A stretch of 64,000 nt of DNA, taken from Dallia pectoralis. Taxonomy: Eukaryota > Chordata > Actinopteri > Esociformes > Umbridae. A program made the position numbers and the translations under genes. The stretch is from assembly GCA_029465975.1 (NCBI GenBank), contig CM055737.1:10928445-10992444 (forward strand). Direction: 5' to 3'. Below are positions 38,930-51,923 of this stretch, in pieces. The notes beneath the pieces are model-generated. The model was not told where the DNA came from. It saw nothing but the letters and a program-made list of their open reading frames with translations, and did not search any database. Positions within the stretch are counted from its first letter, which is position 1. Every line of letters begins with the position of its first letter.

Positions 38930-39480
38930 CCTTCGCACCCGGATCGATATCCGACCAGGTTCCGTGCGTAAAGCAGAGACCGTGCCCGGGTATGATCTCT
39001 GAGACTGCCTCTACCCAGCCCAGGGATGCTGCCATAATAATATCCTCCATACATATGAGCCCGTGCATTGGTGTGTTAATCGGCTGCCGTGCGCGCACCT
39101 TTACCGGATTTAAAAAGAACCAAGGCGATCATTCGTACCGTTCATTTTGTACCTCCGTCCTTTTTATATTTTTTTTGGGGGGGGGACGCGTGCACGCCGG
39201 TGTAGCGGAAAACGGAAATATTCCGCATGCACTTGGCAATGACGCGCGAGGAGATTCTGGGCAAATGCCATTCGCTCGTGCGTGCACAGGAGCGTGCATT
39301 TGCACATTTGCATGACATCATCATCATCATCACTTTATACGCCCGCGGTCTGAGGCCTTTGACCTCGCCCGGGTCGGTCCGGATTTTGGCATTGGAAACC
39401 TACCCCTCCTTCTGGTTGTCTCGCTCCATGGGGATGGCCCCTTTCCCCACTCCATTCAGACCAGCTACAGCCAGCAGAAC
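38930..39480. promoter_or_regulatory. CpG-rich candidate promoter region upstream of mir-9
   Basis: This stretch is locally rich in CG dinucleotides (for example around 39085-39110, 39185-39255 and 39340-39380) in otherwise AT-rich DNA. It includes tttgcatgacatca near 39307. It lies 0.7-1.2 kb upstream of the hairpin and could be a promoter or enhancer for the primary transcript. No TATA box is evident. Confidence 0.3.
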
Positions 39481-39817
39481 GGAACCCAGTTGACTCAGAG
39501 ACCTCGGCATCTCTTCTACACAACCCGCATATGGATACAATCGGACAACTTTACATGTTTTTTTTTTGCCCACCGACGAGGTCCCCTTTCTTCATAATCC
39601 AGAACAATCAGGCGGTTTCTGGCTCTACCGGTGTAATTTTTGCACTTTCACCGGGAAGCGGATTTTCCGGCTCAGTGTCTCCTGATGGATATCTATTGCT
39701 TCTGCCACCACGACTTAATAGAGGCGAAAGGGCCTTTTGTGGGATTGAATGGTTTTGCATTGCAAATCAAGGCCTGTGCAATGATGGCTGCACCTTACAG
39801 CTCTCTCTCTCTCTCCC

Positions 39818-39854
<37 letters not shown>

Positions 39855-40170
39855 CTCTTAGTTTAACTCAATAATGTGGACTAATATGTCGCCATGCTAT
39901 TTCATAATCTAAACACCGGGATTTTGTGTGATTTTTACCTTGTGTTGTTTTTTACAGTCTGTGCATGATGGGAGTTTAAGAGACTCACATTACCCAAGTG
40001 GCCTATATGGAGATTAAGTGTGGGAATCACATTAGACCTACTTCAATTGTGCTTTATTTGCCTCAAAGTATGTGGGACCACTATACTGACAACAGGGACA
40101 CAATCCACACAGCAAAGGAGAACAGAGGACAATTATGGATTATGTGTGAAGAATGGGAAGTGGGTTGTTA

Positions 40171-40193
40171 TCTTTGGTTATCTAGCTGTATGA
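40171..40193 (+). ncRNA. mature miR-9-5p
   Basis: Exact match to the invariant vertebrate 23-nt miR-9-5p. The seed at bases 2-8 is cuuuggu. Confidence 0.98.
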
Positions 40194-40207
40194 GTGTGAT
40201 GGCCGTC

Positions 40208-40229
40208 ATAAAGCTAGATAACCGAAAGT
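40208..40229 (+). ncRNA. mature miR-9-3p (miR-9*)
   Basis: Exact match to the 22-nt vertebrate miR-9-3p, pairing with the 5p arm. Confidence 0.97.
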
Positions 40230-40516
40230 AAAAACTACTTCCAGAATCGTCGAGGACCTTGGACATATTGACTGGAATAACAAGACTACTACTCGCTATA
40301 TATACACACAAAAAATAACCTTCTTGGATGACATTACAAATTACATTGAATGGGCTTAGTCGTAAAAGAGATTGAATATGTCCTAGAATATCTACACATG
40401 TTATAATGCAGCTTGCATTGACCGTACAGGTTCACTTAGTGGGTGGCTGCATTTATATGTAGGTGTTACGACTTTTGGAAACTTGAAGTTTGCAAATCAC
40501 AGCCTTTAGTAAATGT

Positions 40517-40527
40517 TGCGCACACAC

Positions 40528-40603
<76 letters not shown>

Positions 40604-40625
40604 ACGCACACGCACACGCACACGC

Positions 40626-40671
<46 letters not shown>
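40517..40671. repeat. CA microsatellite with a cacacg core
   Basis: A CA array whose centre (about 40591-40632) changes to a 6-bp cacacg repeat, then returns to CA. It lies 0.28 kb downstream of the mir-9 hairpin. Confidence 0.97.
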
Positions 40672-40672
<1 letters not shown>

Positions 40673-41129
40673 CATACATGCTCCTTCTGTTGGTATAATG
40701 TAGACTGTAGCATTCAGGATGAGTGACATTTAAGGTGGAACCCATGCACGTGCGAGCCTCATTTCATCATGATCGCATCCCAAACAACAATAATTAGGAC
40801 GTGTACGGGACTGACAAAAATGGAAGATTGGGGGAGGGGGGAGGAGGGGTGGGGGGCGGAGAGTGCATGGGGCCGGCCCGGCTTAATTGATTCCGTTATA
40901 ACCGCTTGTGCTGGAGATGTGAACGACTGCGCGCTCCCATTCCCACGCTCGGGGGGCAAGTGGCAATGCCATGCTCAGTGCGAATATGACAGACAACGGG
41001 GTGGGGGGGATGGGGGACAGGGGTCACGAATAGACGTCAAGTGCACCAGGCTCATCTACATCCCCATAGAAAGAGGCGACGTTTCCCTCCAAATGCGCAG
41101 TAACGGGTTTGAATGCGTAATGCCTTGCC

Positions 41130-41310
41130 ATAGATAATGAGGACTAGTGGGTCGTTATCTTAAATCTGGACGGCTTCATGAATCCATGCAAACATGTCCT
41201 GTCCGCCTAATTATGGCATTTCATATGGGCCTTGTTGAGTGCCCCCGTCTGTGTCCTGTTGTCTAACTCCTAATTCATCTGACAGACAAATGCAATTTAA
41301 GCCTATATGC
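41130..41310. promoter_or_regulatory. candidate conserved non-coding element
   Basis: Unique sequence dense in homeodomain-type cores (cctaattatggc near 41206, cctaattcatctg near 41269) and octamer-like atgcaaac and atgcaatt. It is placed about 1 kb after mir-9. Inference only. Confidence 0.3.
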
Positions 41311-42890
41311 AGAAGTGTACAAACTATACCAGGGCATCACCTATAATGTGCCCCGTGTATTTGAACTTGACCGGGACATTGTTTGTCCATTAAATACTAG
41401 AACAAAAACACAATTTATCGTATTTTAATTCTACTATTTTATTATAACCAAGCTGGTGCACGTGGATGTGGCATTCAGAACATGACTGGATAATGTCTGG
41501 TTTCTGTTAACATTCACAAATATTATATATTAGGGTACATTTCTGTCAAAATAGTTGCAAAAGCAATTGTAGCTAAACGATGGTTTCTAACTTGAAATAA
41601 AGGCAGATTCAGTGATATAGGCCGAGAATAACCTTTATTAAGGTGTCAGTTAAGGACCTAAGCTTTTTTTTATCTTAATGGACGTTTTGAGTCTATTATT
41701 TGTCTCTACATTTATTAATCATCTAAACAGTAGCTGTAGCCGAGTTATATTATTTTTATTTATTTTTATTGTATTTTTTATTTTGCGCCTTTTCATACTA
41801 ATAATAATATTTTTTTATATTTTATAATAATAATGCCATATAGACCGTTTTAAAATCGTTCTGTTTACAAACGAATTATATAGCTGTCTGCTACAAATAA
41901 TTTAATTGTTTGTCTATTTGTGTGATCAGGTGCCGGCCTTTACGTTTAATTAATTAATTAATTAACTGAATGCCCATTGGTCCATATGAGCGCACGGTTC
42001 GACCGGTACCGCTGGGTCTGCAGTGTGGACTATATCACGGGAGGATTACCCACCCAAGTTCAATGTTAAAAGGGCCCACTGAGGCTCAATTCAAAACCTT
42101 TCTCACACCGTCGGAGACAGAACCGGTGTGTCCGTTTCCGACCGTGGTCAAAGAGATGAATACAATATCAGGTTCGGGCGAGCAGCAGTGAATAACCAAG
42201 TGTCATTGATGTCCAGGCGTTCAGTCCATTGAAATCGTGGTCTGGACGCATGAATGCTTGCATTGTTTTCATGTCTGGGCCACACTAAATGTCAGCAGTG
42301 TGTAAAGACAAACTATATGTAACCCAGCAGAATACAAATTATTCTTAGTATAACAGGCCCACTGGCCTGGCTGAATCAAACTTAGTCATTGGAAGTCAGC
42401 ATGTATTATAGTGACTTTGTCCCAATTAAACACAATTAATAAATTAGAGCAGAACTTTCCTCAGCGAAGGCATTTTGGAGGAGAATGTACAACGCGTGTC
42501 TATATATAGGCTGCTGCATGGTTTTAATTGGTCAGAAACACCACTAGGATCTGAATAATTGTGTATCTTTTTGTATTGTATTTTGTATGTTATTGGTCTG
42601 CAGTATAGTCTATTGTCTATGTCCTTTGTATGGGATTTTCTCTGTAAGTGCATCACTGTATCAAACAGCGCATGTTAACCACAGTCATTCACCTTAATAT
42701 GAACAACATCATATTGCAACGCCAGATGTAGCCCACTGTTGCCAGGAGAGAGCAGTATCACATGTCCAAAACTGCTGCAAATCACACTTGCGTCACTCCC
42801 AAAAAGTCTGCCATATTCCTGCTGTGCATAATGTAGCAGGGACTGGGTAGGCTGTGGTTTGCACGACTGCCGTGTTCTGTCTCCAGATAA

Positions 42891-42947
<57 letters not shown>

Positions 42948-43369
42948 AATGGTATTAGTCTCCTTGTGAATATTGGCAAAATCTGCTGAGTTTGATGATG
43001 TGGTTCAAGCGCTATCAAGCAGCATATTGAGATGCAATTCAAGTATACCCAACAGCAGACGGCCTCAGAGACGTTTCTCCCTCCGGCTGGTCTTTTTTGT
43101 CCGTGCGTTCTACACCAAGCACGTGGTTGTAAAGTTCATTTATGAAACTGCCGTCCAGACAGGCTGGTGAGACGTAGAGGAGGAGAGGTCCTGCCATCCA
43201 ATTCGAAAGGCCCATTTTCACAGGGGAATCTGGGCGTGTGATTTGACTACGGGTGTAAAAGACGAGTGGTGACGGCTCCTCTCTGCGGCGTAACACTGCC
43301 TCTGCTGCCCACACTCACCCGCAGCCCACCCTCCCTCCCTCCCTCCCTCGGCACCTACACCTACCGTGC

Positions 43370-43530
43370 TCCACAGCCATTGTTGTCACGTGATTGGCTG
43401 AATAACATAACCATGGCGACCGCAGCAGATTTTTCATATTCATTGGGCAAACAATCAGCATATTTTACCCCGGTGTGCTGGCTCTTTTATGGGCTTCCTT
43501 TTTTGCGCAGGGGGCTCATGTGGTAATAAG
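43370..43530. promoter_or_regulatory. candidate enhancer with E-box and CCAAT
   Basis: cacgtgattggctg at about 43388 combines an E-box with an inverted CCAAT. It is followed by atattcattgggcaaacaat with a second attgg. Compact, unique and motif-rich. Conservation unknown. Confidence 0.28.
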
Positions 43531-43854
43531 TGTAATGTGGCGGGTTGTGCCTTAGGGTCAGGCCCGTCCGGGTCACGTCTGTATCAGACAAAGGATGAGG
43601 AACCATCACTGTGTTGTTACTGCTCTTAGCATAGGCGTGTGTGTCTGTGACACATCAGTACACTGGACTTGTTACTGGGGTTTTATTACATGCAAATAAA
43701 TAATAAATTAATGCACAAATACACATACAATTAGCCAATATCAATAAGCTTCAGACCAAACCAGACCAGAGCATGCCAGATCAAAACATAACTGACCATA
43801 CAGTTCCAGAGCAGACCAAACCATAGATCACCAGACCAAACTATACCAGAACAC

Positions 43855-46006
43855 ACCAGAACAGACAACACAATACCAGAACAGACAACACAATACCAGA
43901 ACACACCATAATAGACAACACAATACCAGAACAGACAACACAATACCAGAACACACCATAATAGACAACACAATACCAGAACAGACAACACAATACCAGA
44001 ACACACCATAATAGACAACACAATACCAGAACAGACAATACAATACCAGAACACACCATAATAGACAACACAATACCAGAACAGACAACACAATACCAGA
44101 ACACACCAGAACAGACAACACAATACCAGAACACACCAGAACAGACAACACAATACCAGAACACACCAGAACAGACAACACAATACCAGAACACACCAGA
44201 ACAGACAACACAATACCAGAACACACCAGAACAGACAACACAATACCAGAACACACCAGAACAGACAACACAATACCAGAACACATCAGAACAGACAATA
44301 CAATACCAGAACACACCAGAACAGACAACACAAAGAACACACCCTAATAGACAACACAATACCAGAATAGACAACACAATACCATAATAGACAACACAAT
44401 ACCAGAATAGACAACATAACACCAGAATAGACAACACAATACCATAACAGACAACACAATACCATAACAGACAACACAATACCATAACAGACAACACAAT
44501 ACCATAACAGACAACACAATACCATAACAGACAACACAATACCATAATAGACAACACAATACCAGAACAGACAACACAATACCAGAACACATCAGAACAG
44601 ACAATACAATACCAGAACACTCCAGAACAGACAATACAATACCAGAACACACCAGAACAGACAACACAAAGAACACACCCTAATAGACAACACAATACCA
44701 GAATAGACAACACAATACCAGAATAGACAACACAATACCCTAATAGACAACACAATACCATCATAGACAACACAATACCATAATAGACAACACAATACCA
44801 GAATAGACAACACAATACAATAACAGACAACACAATACCAGAACAGACAACACAATACCAGAACAGACAAGACAATACCATAATAGACAACACAATACCA
44901 GAATAGACAACACAATACCCTAATAGACAACACAATACCCAAACAGACAACACAATACCAGAACAGACAACAAAATACCAGAACAGACAACACAATACCA
45001 GAACACACCATAATAGACAACACAATACCAGAACAGACAACACAATACCAGAACACACCATAATAGACAACACAATACCAGAACAGACAACACAATACCA
45101 GAACACACCAGAACAGACAACACAATACCAGAACACACCAGAACAGACAACACAATACCAGAACACACCAGAACAGACAACACAATACCAGAACACACCA
45201 GAACAGACAATACAATACCAGAACACACCAGAACAGACAACACAATACCAGAACACATCAGAACAGACAATACAATACCAGAACACACCAGAACAGACAA
45301 CACAAAGAACACAATACCATAACAGACAACACAATACCAGAATAGACAACACAATACCATAATAGACAACACAATACCAGAATAGACAACATAACACCAG
45401 AATAGACAACACAATACCATAACAGACAACACAATACCATAACAGACAACACAATACCATAACAGACAACACAATACCATAACAGACAACACAATACCAT
45501 AACAGACAACACAATACCATAATAGACAACACAATACCAGAACAGACAACACAATACCAGAACACATCAGAACAGACAACACAATACCAGAACACATCAG
45601 AACAGACAATACAATACCAGAACACACCAGAACAGACAACACAAAGAACACACCCTAATAGACAACACAATACCATCATAGACAACACAATACCATAATA
45701 GACAACACAATACCAGAATAGACAACACAATACAATAACAGACAACACAATACCAGAACAGACAACACAATACCAGAACAGACAAGACAATACCATAATA
45801 GACAACACAATACCAGAATAGACAACACAATACCCTAATAGACAACACAATACCCAAACAGACAACACAATACCAGAACAGACAACACAATACCAGAACA
45901 GACAACACAATACCAGAACACACCCTAATAGACAACACAATACCAGAACAGACAACACAATACCAGAACACACCCTAATAGACAACACAATACCAGAACA
46001 GACAAT
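43855..46006. repeat. 20/30-bp minisatellite, about 2.15 kb
   Basis: The core is aacagacaacacaataccag (20 bp), frequently extended by aacacaccag to 30 bp. A marker variant (acaacataac) recurs 975 bp apart at 44411 and 45386, so the array contains a large internal duplication. It lacks stop codons on the minus strand in several frames, giving a spurious Cys/Leu/Val frame of over 700 codons. Confidence 0.97.
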
Positions 46007-46715
46007 AGCCTAGACTAGACAGGACCACAGCATAGCAGACATCTGCATCATGTAGATGAGGAATAATGGCCGTGTCTCAGTAACGTCTGGTCTGTCTGGC
46101 ATCTCCCCTTGTGTCTCCTGGACATGAACTTGAACTTGAGACACAGGACCAGACACCATCTGTGCACGGGTGCCTTAATGAATTCAGTGCATTCAAGGCT
46201 GAGGATCCCCACCATTGATGAGGAGACAGCCCCCACAATGAGTTAGCTCTTCATTACTAATAGAATTCAGCCACCAATGTCGCTGTTCCTTGTAATTCTT
46301 TACTTGCGTGTGTCTGTGTTTCACTTGGTGGTCATCTGTTAGTTAAACACAACCACGTGTTACGTAGTAAATGTGTTACATTTACGTTTGTGCCTGATAA
46401 TATCCAGATTTATTTGTGCATGTTCGTACGTGTGTGTATTTTCACCTCGTCGTCGCAGTATTTCAGATGAATTCGGCCTCATTTGAAATCTCTGGCCTTT
46501 ATACATGAATGTGCCGGTTTAGCGTTTCCTTGATGAGGCCTGATTACTGAATGAGGTGCTGGAGTTTAAACAAGCGAAGCACTATGTGAATTCCTCAGCC
46601 CCCTTCCTCTTGCTCAGTCTTCTTCCTCTGGTTGGTGTCACCGTGGCAACGGGCGGTGAGCTCACGATGCGCATGCCGCCATCTGAGCTGCTGGAGCAAA
46701 ACAGTTTCCTGGTTT

Positions 46716-46762
<47 letters not shown>

Positions 46763-47879
46763 CACATGTATGTGCTTGTATAATGCCAGTCCCTCATCAC
46801 ACACATTAAGGCACTGCCATGTATTCCCTGTCAGGTGACATCCTGTCAGGTCTCCAATACAACCCTGTGTGGTGGACATTATGACCCAAGCAGTGTAGAT
46901 CACTCAGAGAGGGTACGCTGCTCTCAGCCAATGACGACTGCCCTCCGCTCTAGACGGCAACACCAAAAGCGCCAAAGAATCATTGGTCCTTAGCACCACT
47001 GGCCGGTCATTAACACAAGGACACGGTCAGCCTCCCGCCACCCCCTGAACAATCAAGCAGCCATTACATGAACCAATAATCCATTGAGGAATGCCATGGT
47101 TGGTCCTTTTTTAATGACATCATACGTGGCCACTTGAGCGTGGTTGTGTGGAACAGCAGGCCTGCTGTGCTCTGCCACGGCGTCTCGCTCTCCTGCAGGC
47201 TGCACGGAGGTGGTCGTGGACAGGCCCGGTGCCCTCTGGGCCACGCAGCATTTTAGTCACGTTCAAAACACGACTGGAGCACAGTCAGCAAACTGAACAT
47301 TAAAAACTGTCGTTTTAACGGCCAGCCTTTGTAGCGTTGTCACGCGCTTTCTTCATATCGTTTGGTTTGTTTGAGGAGAAGTGTCATTTGGACATCTAGG
47401 GATGATTTTATTTCAAATTGAGCATTTGGTTCAAGCATTTTGTTTGTCTCAAAACGATACAACTACACTCAAGGTAATAGATTTAGATGATAAATACAAT
47501 AATGTAAAATATAACATACAAAACTTACTGATGGAAAAATAGTTTAGAAAACTATGACTTTTTGATTTCCAAGCATTCATGCGCCCTTTCCCATCCCAGA
47601 AACGTATTAGCGGATTTTCACAAATATGCTAATGCTAGCCAGATAAAGTGCTAATTTTCATAATAGCTAATGCTAATGCTAAAACACACAGCAGAACAAA
47701 TGGTTGCCATGAGATGAATATGGTTGGTGTTGTAAACACTGCGGGTACATTGGCTACCCTGGCTGCATGCGTAAGAATGGTGGCTTCATGGTATCTGAAC
47801 CCGTGTGACTGCCTGCCTGTCCTTTTCAAAGTCTCTGTGCTTCACTGGCTTTTGATTATGTAAATAACCCCTGCTATAA

Positions 47880-48060
47880 ATAAATTAGTATAATTCCGTC
47901 TGAAATATGCTTCAAATCTTCTTGGACGATGAAAGCGTGTTAATAATGCATTTCATTTTATTTCATTATTCATTCCTGATTAATTACAAATAACCAAAAG
48001 TGATGCCTTGTGACTATACCGTCCTGCCATATATTTAGCAAGAAGAGAATTGGGGGAGAT
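47880..48060. promoter_or_regulatory. candidate conserved non-coding element
   Basis: AT-rich but non-repetitive, with dense homeodomain-like cores (gttaataatgcatttcattt, cattattcattcctgattaa, ttacaaataacc). Inference only. Confidence 0.28.
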
Positions 48061-48439
48061 GTGTGAGCTCAGAGAAACGCAGAACATGAAGATCAAATAA
48101 CTAGAGGCGTGGTTGAGTTGGTTTTCTACATATTGCGTGCCCGCTGATATCTTCAGCATTGTACGAGACAGAAAAACAACTTTAGCACGGCTGCGATTAA
48201 AACAGCCCAGCCGTTCTGCTTTGTGAAAGACGGACAGTTCGGCCCTCGACGTGTTTTGAATAAAGCACGCCAGCGCGGCATGCTGTTTCGCAATTAAATT
48301 ACGTACAGTCTTGGCTTGTCAAGGAAGATGGCTTCGCCGCATACAGAGCAGTAAGCACGGCTAGTAGCCGCGGCGGTTACATTAGCATCTGGGCCTTTTA
48401 TGCAGATTTCATGAGAGGACTCATGCATATACGCCAGGG

Positions 48440-48684
48440 CTCAGGAGCCCCCGCTTAATATCCTTATTAGAGGTGGGAGAATTAAATATTTATTAGGGGG
48501 GCAGGGGTTAGGGACGAGCGTCCGCCCACTGCTGTGGACCTGTAAAGAGGAGGAGATGGAGGAGGAGATGGAGGGGGAGGAGCTTGGTTGGCTCACAGAA
48601 AGTGTCTCTCCCTCAAGGTGCCACCATCTTAAGGCGTTTGGCAGTGGTGAGCGTGTGAGGAGGGTAGACCTAAAATGTCCGCTG

Positions 48685-48715
<31 letters not shown>

Positions 48716-49060
48716 TATACACACACACACACACACGGCTTGGTAGGCGCACAATGTGCTCTGAGGCCAATTATGAAATTTGTGCCATCACCAACCACGC
48801 ATGTCAAGGATCTGATTTGCATACATTAATTCCTTGGATTACTGTCACCTATGTGATTTTCCTATATCATGCTTTCCTGTGTTGGCGTCTCATGGCGCAT
48901 GGACCGCATTCGTCACCGCTAAAAATAACAGCATTTTCCTAAAATCTATTAGCGGTTCTCAGCTCGAGCCGATGCAGATAATTGAAAATCCCATCGCATG
49001 TAAATTGGCGTGCTCATTTTTATCACACGGGAAGCGGGTCAAGTGCCCTTGCAGACAAAA
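48440..49060. promoter_or_regulatory. candidate conserved non-coding element with MEF2 site
   Basis: A long unique stretch interrupted by one CA repeat. It includes ctaaaaataa at 48919-48928, a perfect match to the MEF2 consensus YTA(A/T)4TAR, and several attaat, gattag-like and gataatt cores. It could allow MEF2 autoregulation, but about four such matches are expected by chance in 64 kb. Confidence 0.3.
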
Positions 49061-49585
49061 ATAATACTGAACTAATTGACTCGATGGTTAAGGCAAGAAG
49101 CCGTTAAAAAAGCAACACAATAAAAGAGATTGAGAAAAAACTCTTTGTTTAAAATAACACAACAATTCTTCAAATAGTTTCAAATTACAAATTATAATCA
49201 ATAGGCTACGAGGTGAAAGCGGTGTTAGGTTTTTTAAATTTATTTTTGTCGCAGTAGAAATGTAAACAATAGATGAAGGTAGAACAAAAAGGGACAAAGT
49301 GCTACGAGGTGGAATAAAGACGGTGCTTAACAAGCATTTGAAATATATTATCCACTTTAACCATAGACAGGTAGGTTGTTCCACAATGTCTGTCTTTTTA
49401 CGGTTAGACGTGACAATAGTCTAGGTTCAGTTAAAAATGTCCTCTCTGTCTGTCTCTCTCCATCTCTCTCCATGTATGTCCTCATCTCTCTCTATCACTC
49501 TCCCCACGTCCTCCAGGCCTGTTTTCCATTAATTAAATATTACAAAAGTGTTCACTAAGTGTGCATGGTTACAGTCAGAGGTAGG

Positions 49586-49621
<36 letters not shown>

Positions 49622-50179
49622 ACACACACGCACAAAGGCACGTTTACTGTACAGACAAAACATCCCATAATTAGACAGACCAGTAAGACCATATTTTGAA
49701 CCTTTACAAATGCACACTTTACCGTATCCTCTCAACAAATGCCTGCCTGTGTCATTATTCTGTGAAATAAATACTTCTGTCGTCTCTTTCATATGTGCCA
49801 GGGCGTCCTCCATTGATAGAACCTATATGCGGTTTGAACTTTACCCACTAGGATTTGTTTGTAATTCAGCAAATTTGCAAAATGCTGACGTTTTATTAAA
49901 CACTTCTCATTATGGTTCCAGAGACAGTAAAGATTCTCTGGTTGATACCTCTTTGTTTTCCAACGTGGTGGACAAAGGACCCCACCTACAGTCTTTTAGC
50001 CACATCCAGGAATAGCTTGGCGTTTGTCGAGTGTTTTAGTAAATCAGTTGGTAATTAATGCCCTGTGCAGTGCGATTCTTTCTAGAACGTCTCCGTCTCA
50101 GATGTGGCAACACAGGCTACATCAGCCGACCCAAACACCTGTGTGTGGGTGTGTGTTATACGCGCGTGTACACGCCCTG

Positions 50180-50650
50180 TGTGTACTATCGCGTTCGCTT
50201 AATTACGAATACTCAACCAGCGAACAATCCACGTGGCGAACACTCATTTGAGCTTGGCATCGTCACAGTATGAACCCGTTCGTTCCTGTCAGCTCTCTTT
50301 GTGGGTAATCCTGGCAAGGCCCAGAATAGTCGCGATAATTAAATGACTGAGCGTTTGAGCCTGACTCCCGCTAATGAATTATTACCGCAAGGAGGCGAGA
50401 CAGCCAATGAAATTCTGACCCAGATAAGAGCAATATTAGGAATGTAAATTTAAACGGAGCGTTGCGTTAGCGGGCACTTTACACAGAGCGTCACTATGGC
50501 AATGTTCAGCATATGTTCAATCTATATTTACACTACAATTCATCAATCATTGGCCGATAGCGGGGGGTCACCCTAATTGTCTTGGTTGCTTCTTCCTTTG
50601 AGAACTGACAATTTAATTATAGTGTACTTGCTATTACTGGGTCGTGGGGT
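50180..50650. promoter_or_regulatory. candidate conserved non-coding element
   Basis: Unique sequence with clustered homeodomain cores (cttaattacg near 50198, gataattaaatgac near 50334, gctaatgaattatta near 50370), a cacgtgg box near 50230 and a GATA-like agataag. Resembles a developmental enhancer. Untested. Confidence 0.32.
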
Positions 50651-51610
50651 TGTCCCCATTAAGGCCGTCTGCCAAATGACAAAAATTCGAATGTACTCGT
50701 TAGGTCTTTTTTATACGGTCACCGTGACCAGTCTGTGAGTACACGTCTGAACACTGCGGTGTTGGTTGGTGTCTCGTGTCCCGGCGTTTGTGTCTTCACG
50801 TGGCACAGCGTCTCCGTTCTGGTTGAGTTTCGGTACCCAGGCTTGTCTGGCACAGTGATTCTCTGCATGTAGGCCAGCAGCCGCAGAGCAAGAGGAGGGG
50901 GATGGGAAGAACAGGGGGGGGAGATGCAAAGAGACAGCCGCAAACGGGAACGGAGTGGGGGGTGCGGAGCAGTTAGCATAAACCCAGTTAGCCTAAAGAA
51001 CCAGAGGAATATACTAGCGGCGGCTGACAAACACGACGGGAGAGAACCAGAGAGACACGGTGTGTGTCTGTCCAAAAATCAAACGTTGAGCGAAATCAGT
51101 CCTCAGATATGGCTTATAATTATGCGTTCTTTGTTGAGCAGGTTCAGTGTACTGAATGTGTGTGTGTGTGTGTGATGGTGATGCATAAATTCATGCATAA
51201 ATCCACGCTTCAACAACACTTTACATTAATCTTTTTGGACGATTGTCCTGTATCTGTTCGTAACATGTCAATAAATAATAACGCTTTGTAACAATAGTGT
51301 CTGCGGGTGTACGTGCAAAAGCTGGTTTCTAGTAAGTGTGTGTGTGTGTTCATTTGGTTTTACATGAAGGTTAATAGGACCTTGCATCTGCCAGTCTCCT
51401 GGTGTGTACCAGGAAGAGCACACCATCACATCAGCCTACAGCAGGACTCTGAAAAACTGGCTACAAATCTGAGATGGACAATTAAACAAAAACGAATGAT
51501 CGTGAAGTTAAACACACCATGCCAATCTATACACAAGGACCGCTAAAAATATGTATTCAGCCCTTTAGATAAAAGTGTATGTAAGTTTATGTACTGATAT
51601 AAAAGCTCTG

Positions 51611-51923
51611 TCTTGACTCATTTGGGCCAGCCCTGTCTTGACTCATTTGGGCCAGCCCTGTCTTGACTCATTTGGGCCAGCCCTGTCTTGACTCATTTGG
51701 GCCAGCCCTGTCTTGACTCATTTGGGCCAGCCCTGTCTTGACTCATTTGGGCCAGCCCTGTCTTGACTCATTTGGGCCAGCCCTGTCTTGACTCATTTGG
51801 GCCAGCCCTGTCTTGACTCATTTGGGCCAGCCCTGTCTTGACTCATTTGGGCCAGCTCTGTCTTGACTCATTTGGGCCAGCTCTGTCTTGACTCATTTGG
51901 GCCAGCTCTGTCTTGACTCATTT
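51611..51923. repeat. 25-bp minisatellite bearing AP-1 sites
   Basis: 12.5 copies of a 25-bp unit (tcttgactcatttgggccag plus ccctg or ctctg), period exactly 25. Each copy contains TGACTCA, the AP-1 consensus, giving 13 evenly spaced sites. The last three units share the ctctg variant. Confidence 0.97.

Larger units (their letters stand above)
40156..40242 (+). ncRNA. mir9: microRNA mir-9 precursor (mir-9-2 type)
   Basis: An 87-nt hairpin with the entire miR-9-5p at 40171-40193 (tctttggttatctagctg, then tatga) and miR-9-3p at 40208-40229 (ataaagctagataaccga, then aagt). The flanks ggaagtgggttgtta and aaaaactacttcc correspond to human MIR9-2 (ggaagcgaguuguua, aaaaacuccuuca), and the length is equal. 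The loop differs slightly (gtgtgatggccgtc). miR-9 controls neural progenitor proliferation and differentiation, targeting hes/her genes and others. It lies 12.7 kb after the mef2c stop codon on the same strand. Confidence 0.98.
33840..40243 (+). ncRNA. candidate pri-miR-9 host lncRNA (LINC00461-like)
   Basis: In mammals miR-9-2 is made from the neural lncRNA LINC00461, which lies 3' of MEF2C on the same strand. Here possible spliced pieces on the same strand are: a leader ending at 33982 before gtaagtt, with an inverted CCAAT (attgg) near 33819; a second leader ending at 36377 before gtaagtg, with tataag at 36211; and an acceptor (gtgttgttttttacag) at 39957 opening an exon that would contain the mir-9 hairpin. 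No conserved reading frame runs through these pieces. The boundaries are guesses and only the hairpin is certain. Confidence 0.35.
40672..43854. other. intergenic DNA downstream of mir-9
   Basis: No gene recognised. It contains a (TA)n run of about 23 repeats at 42899-42944, a short taat repeat at 41949, and candidate non-coding elements at 41130-41310 and 43370-43530. Confidence 0.5.
46007..51610. other. intergenic DNA with candidate enhancers
   Basis: No gene recognised. GT/CA microsatellites lie at 46719-46756, 48686-48736 and 49591-49630. Motif-rich unique stretches are listed separately. Confidence 0.5.

Noticed and set aside
43841..45988. Stop-free minus-strand frame of 715 codons rich in Cys, Leu, Val and Trp
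   Set aside because: It coincides exactly with a 20/30-bp minisatellite and several frames are open at once. Not a gene.
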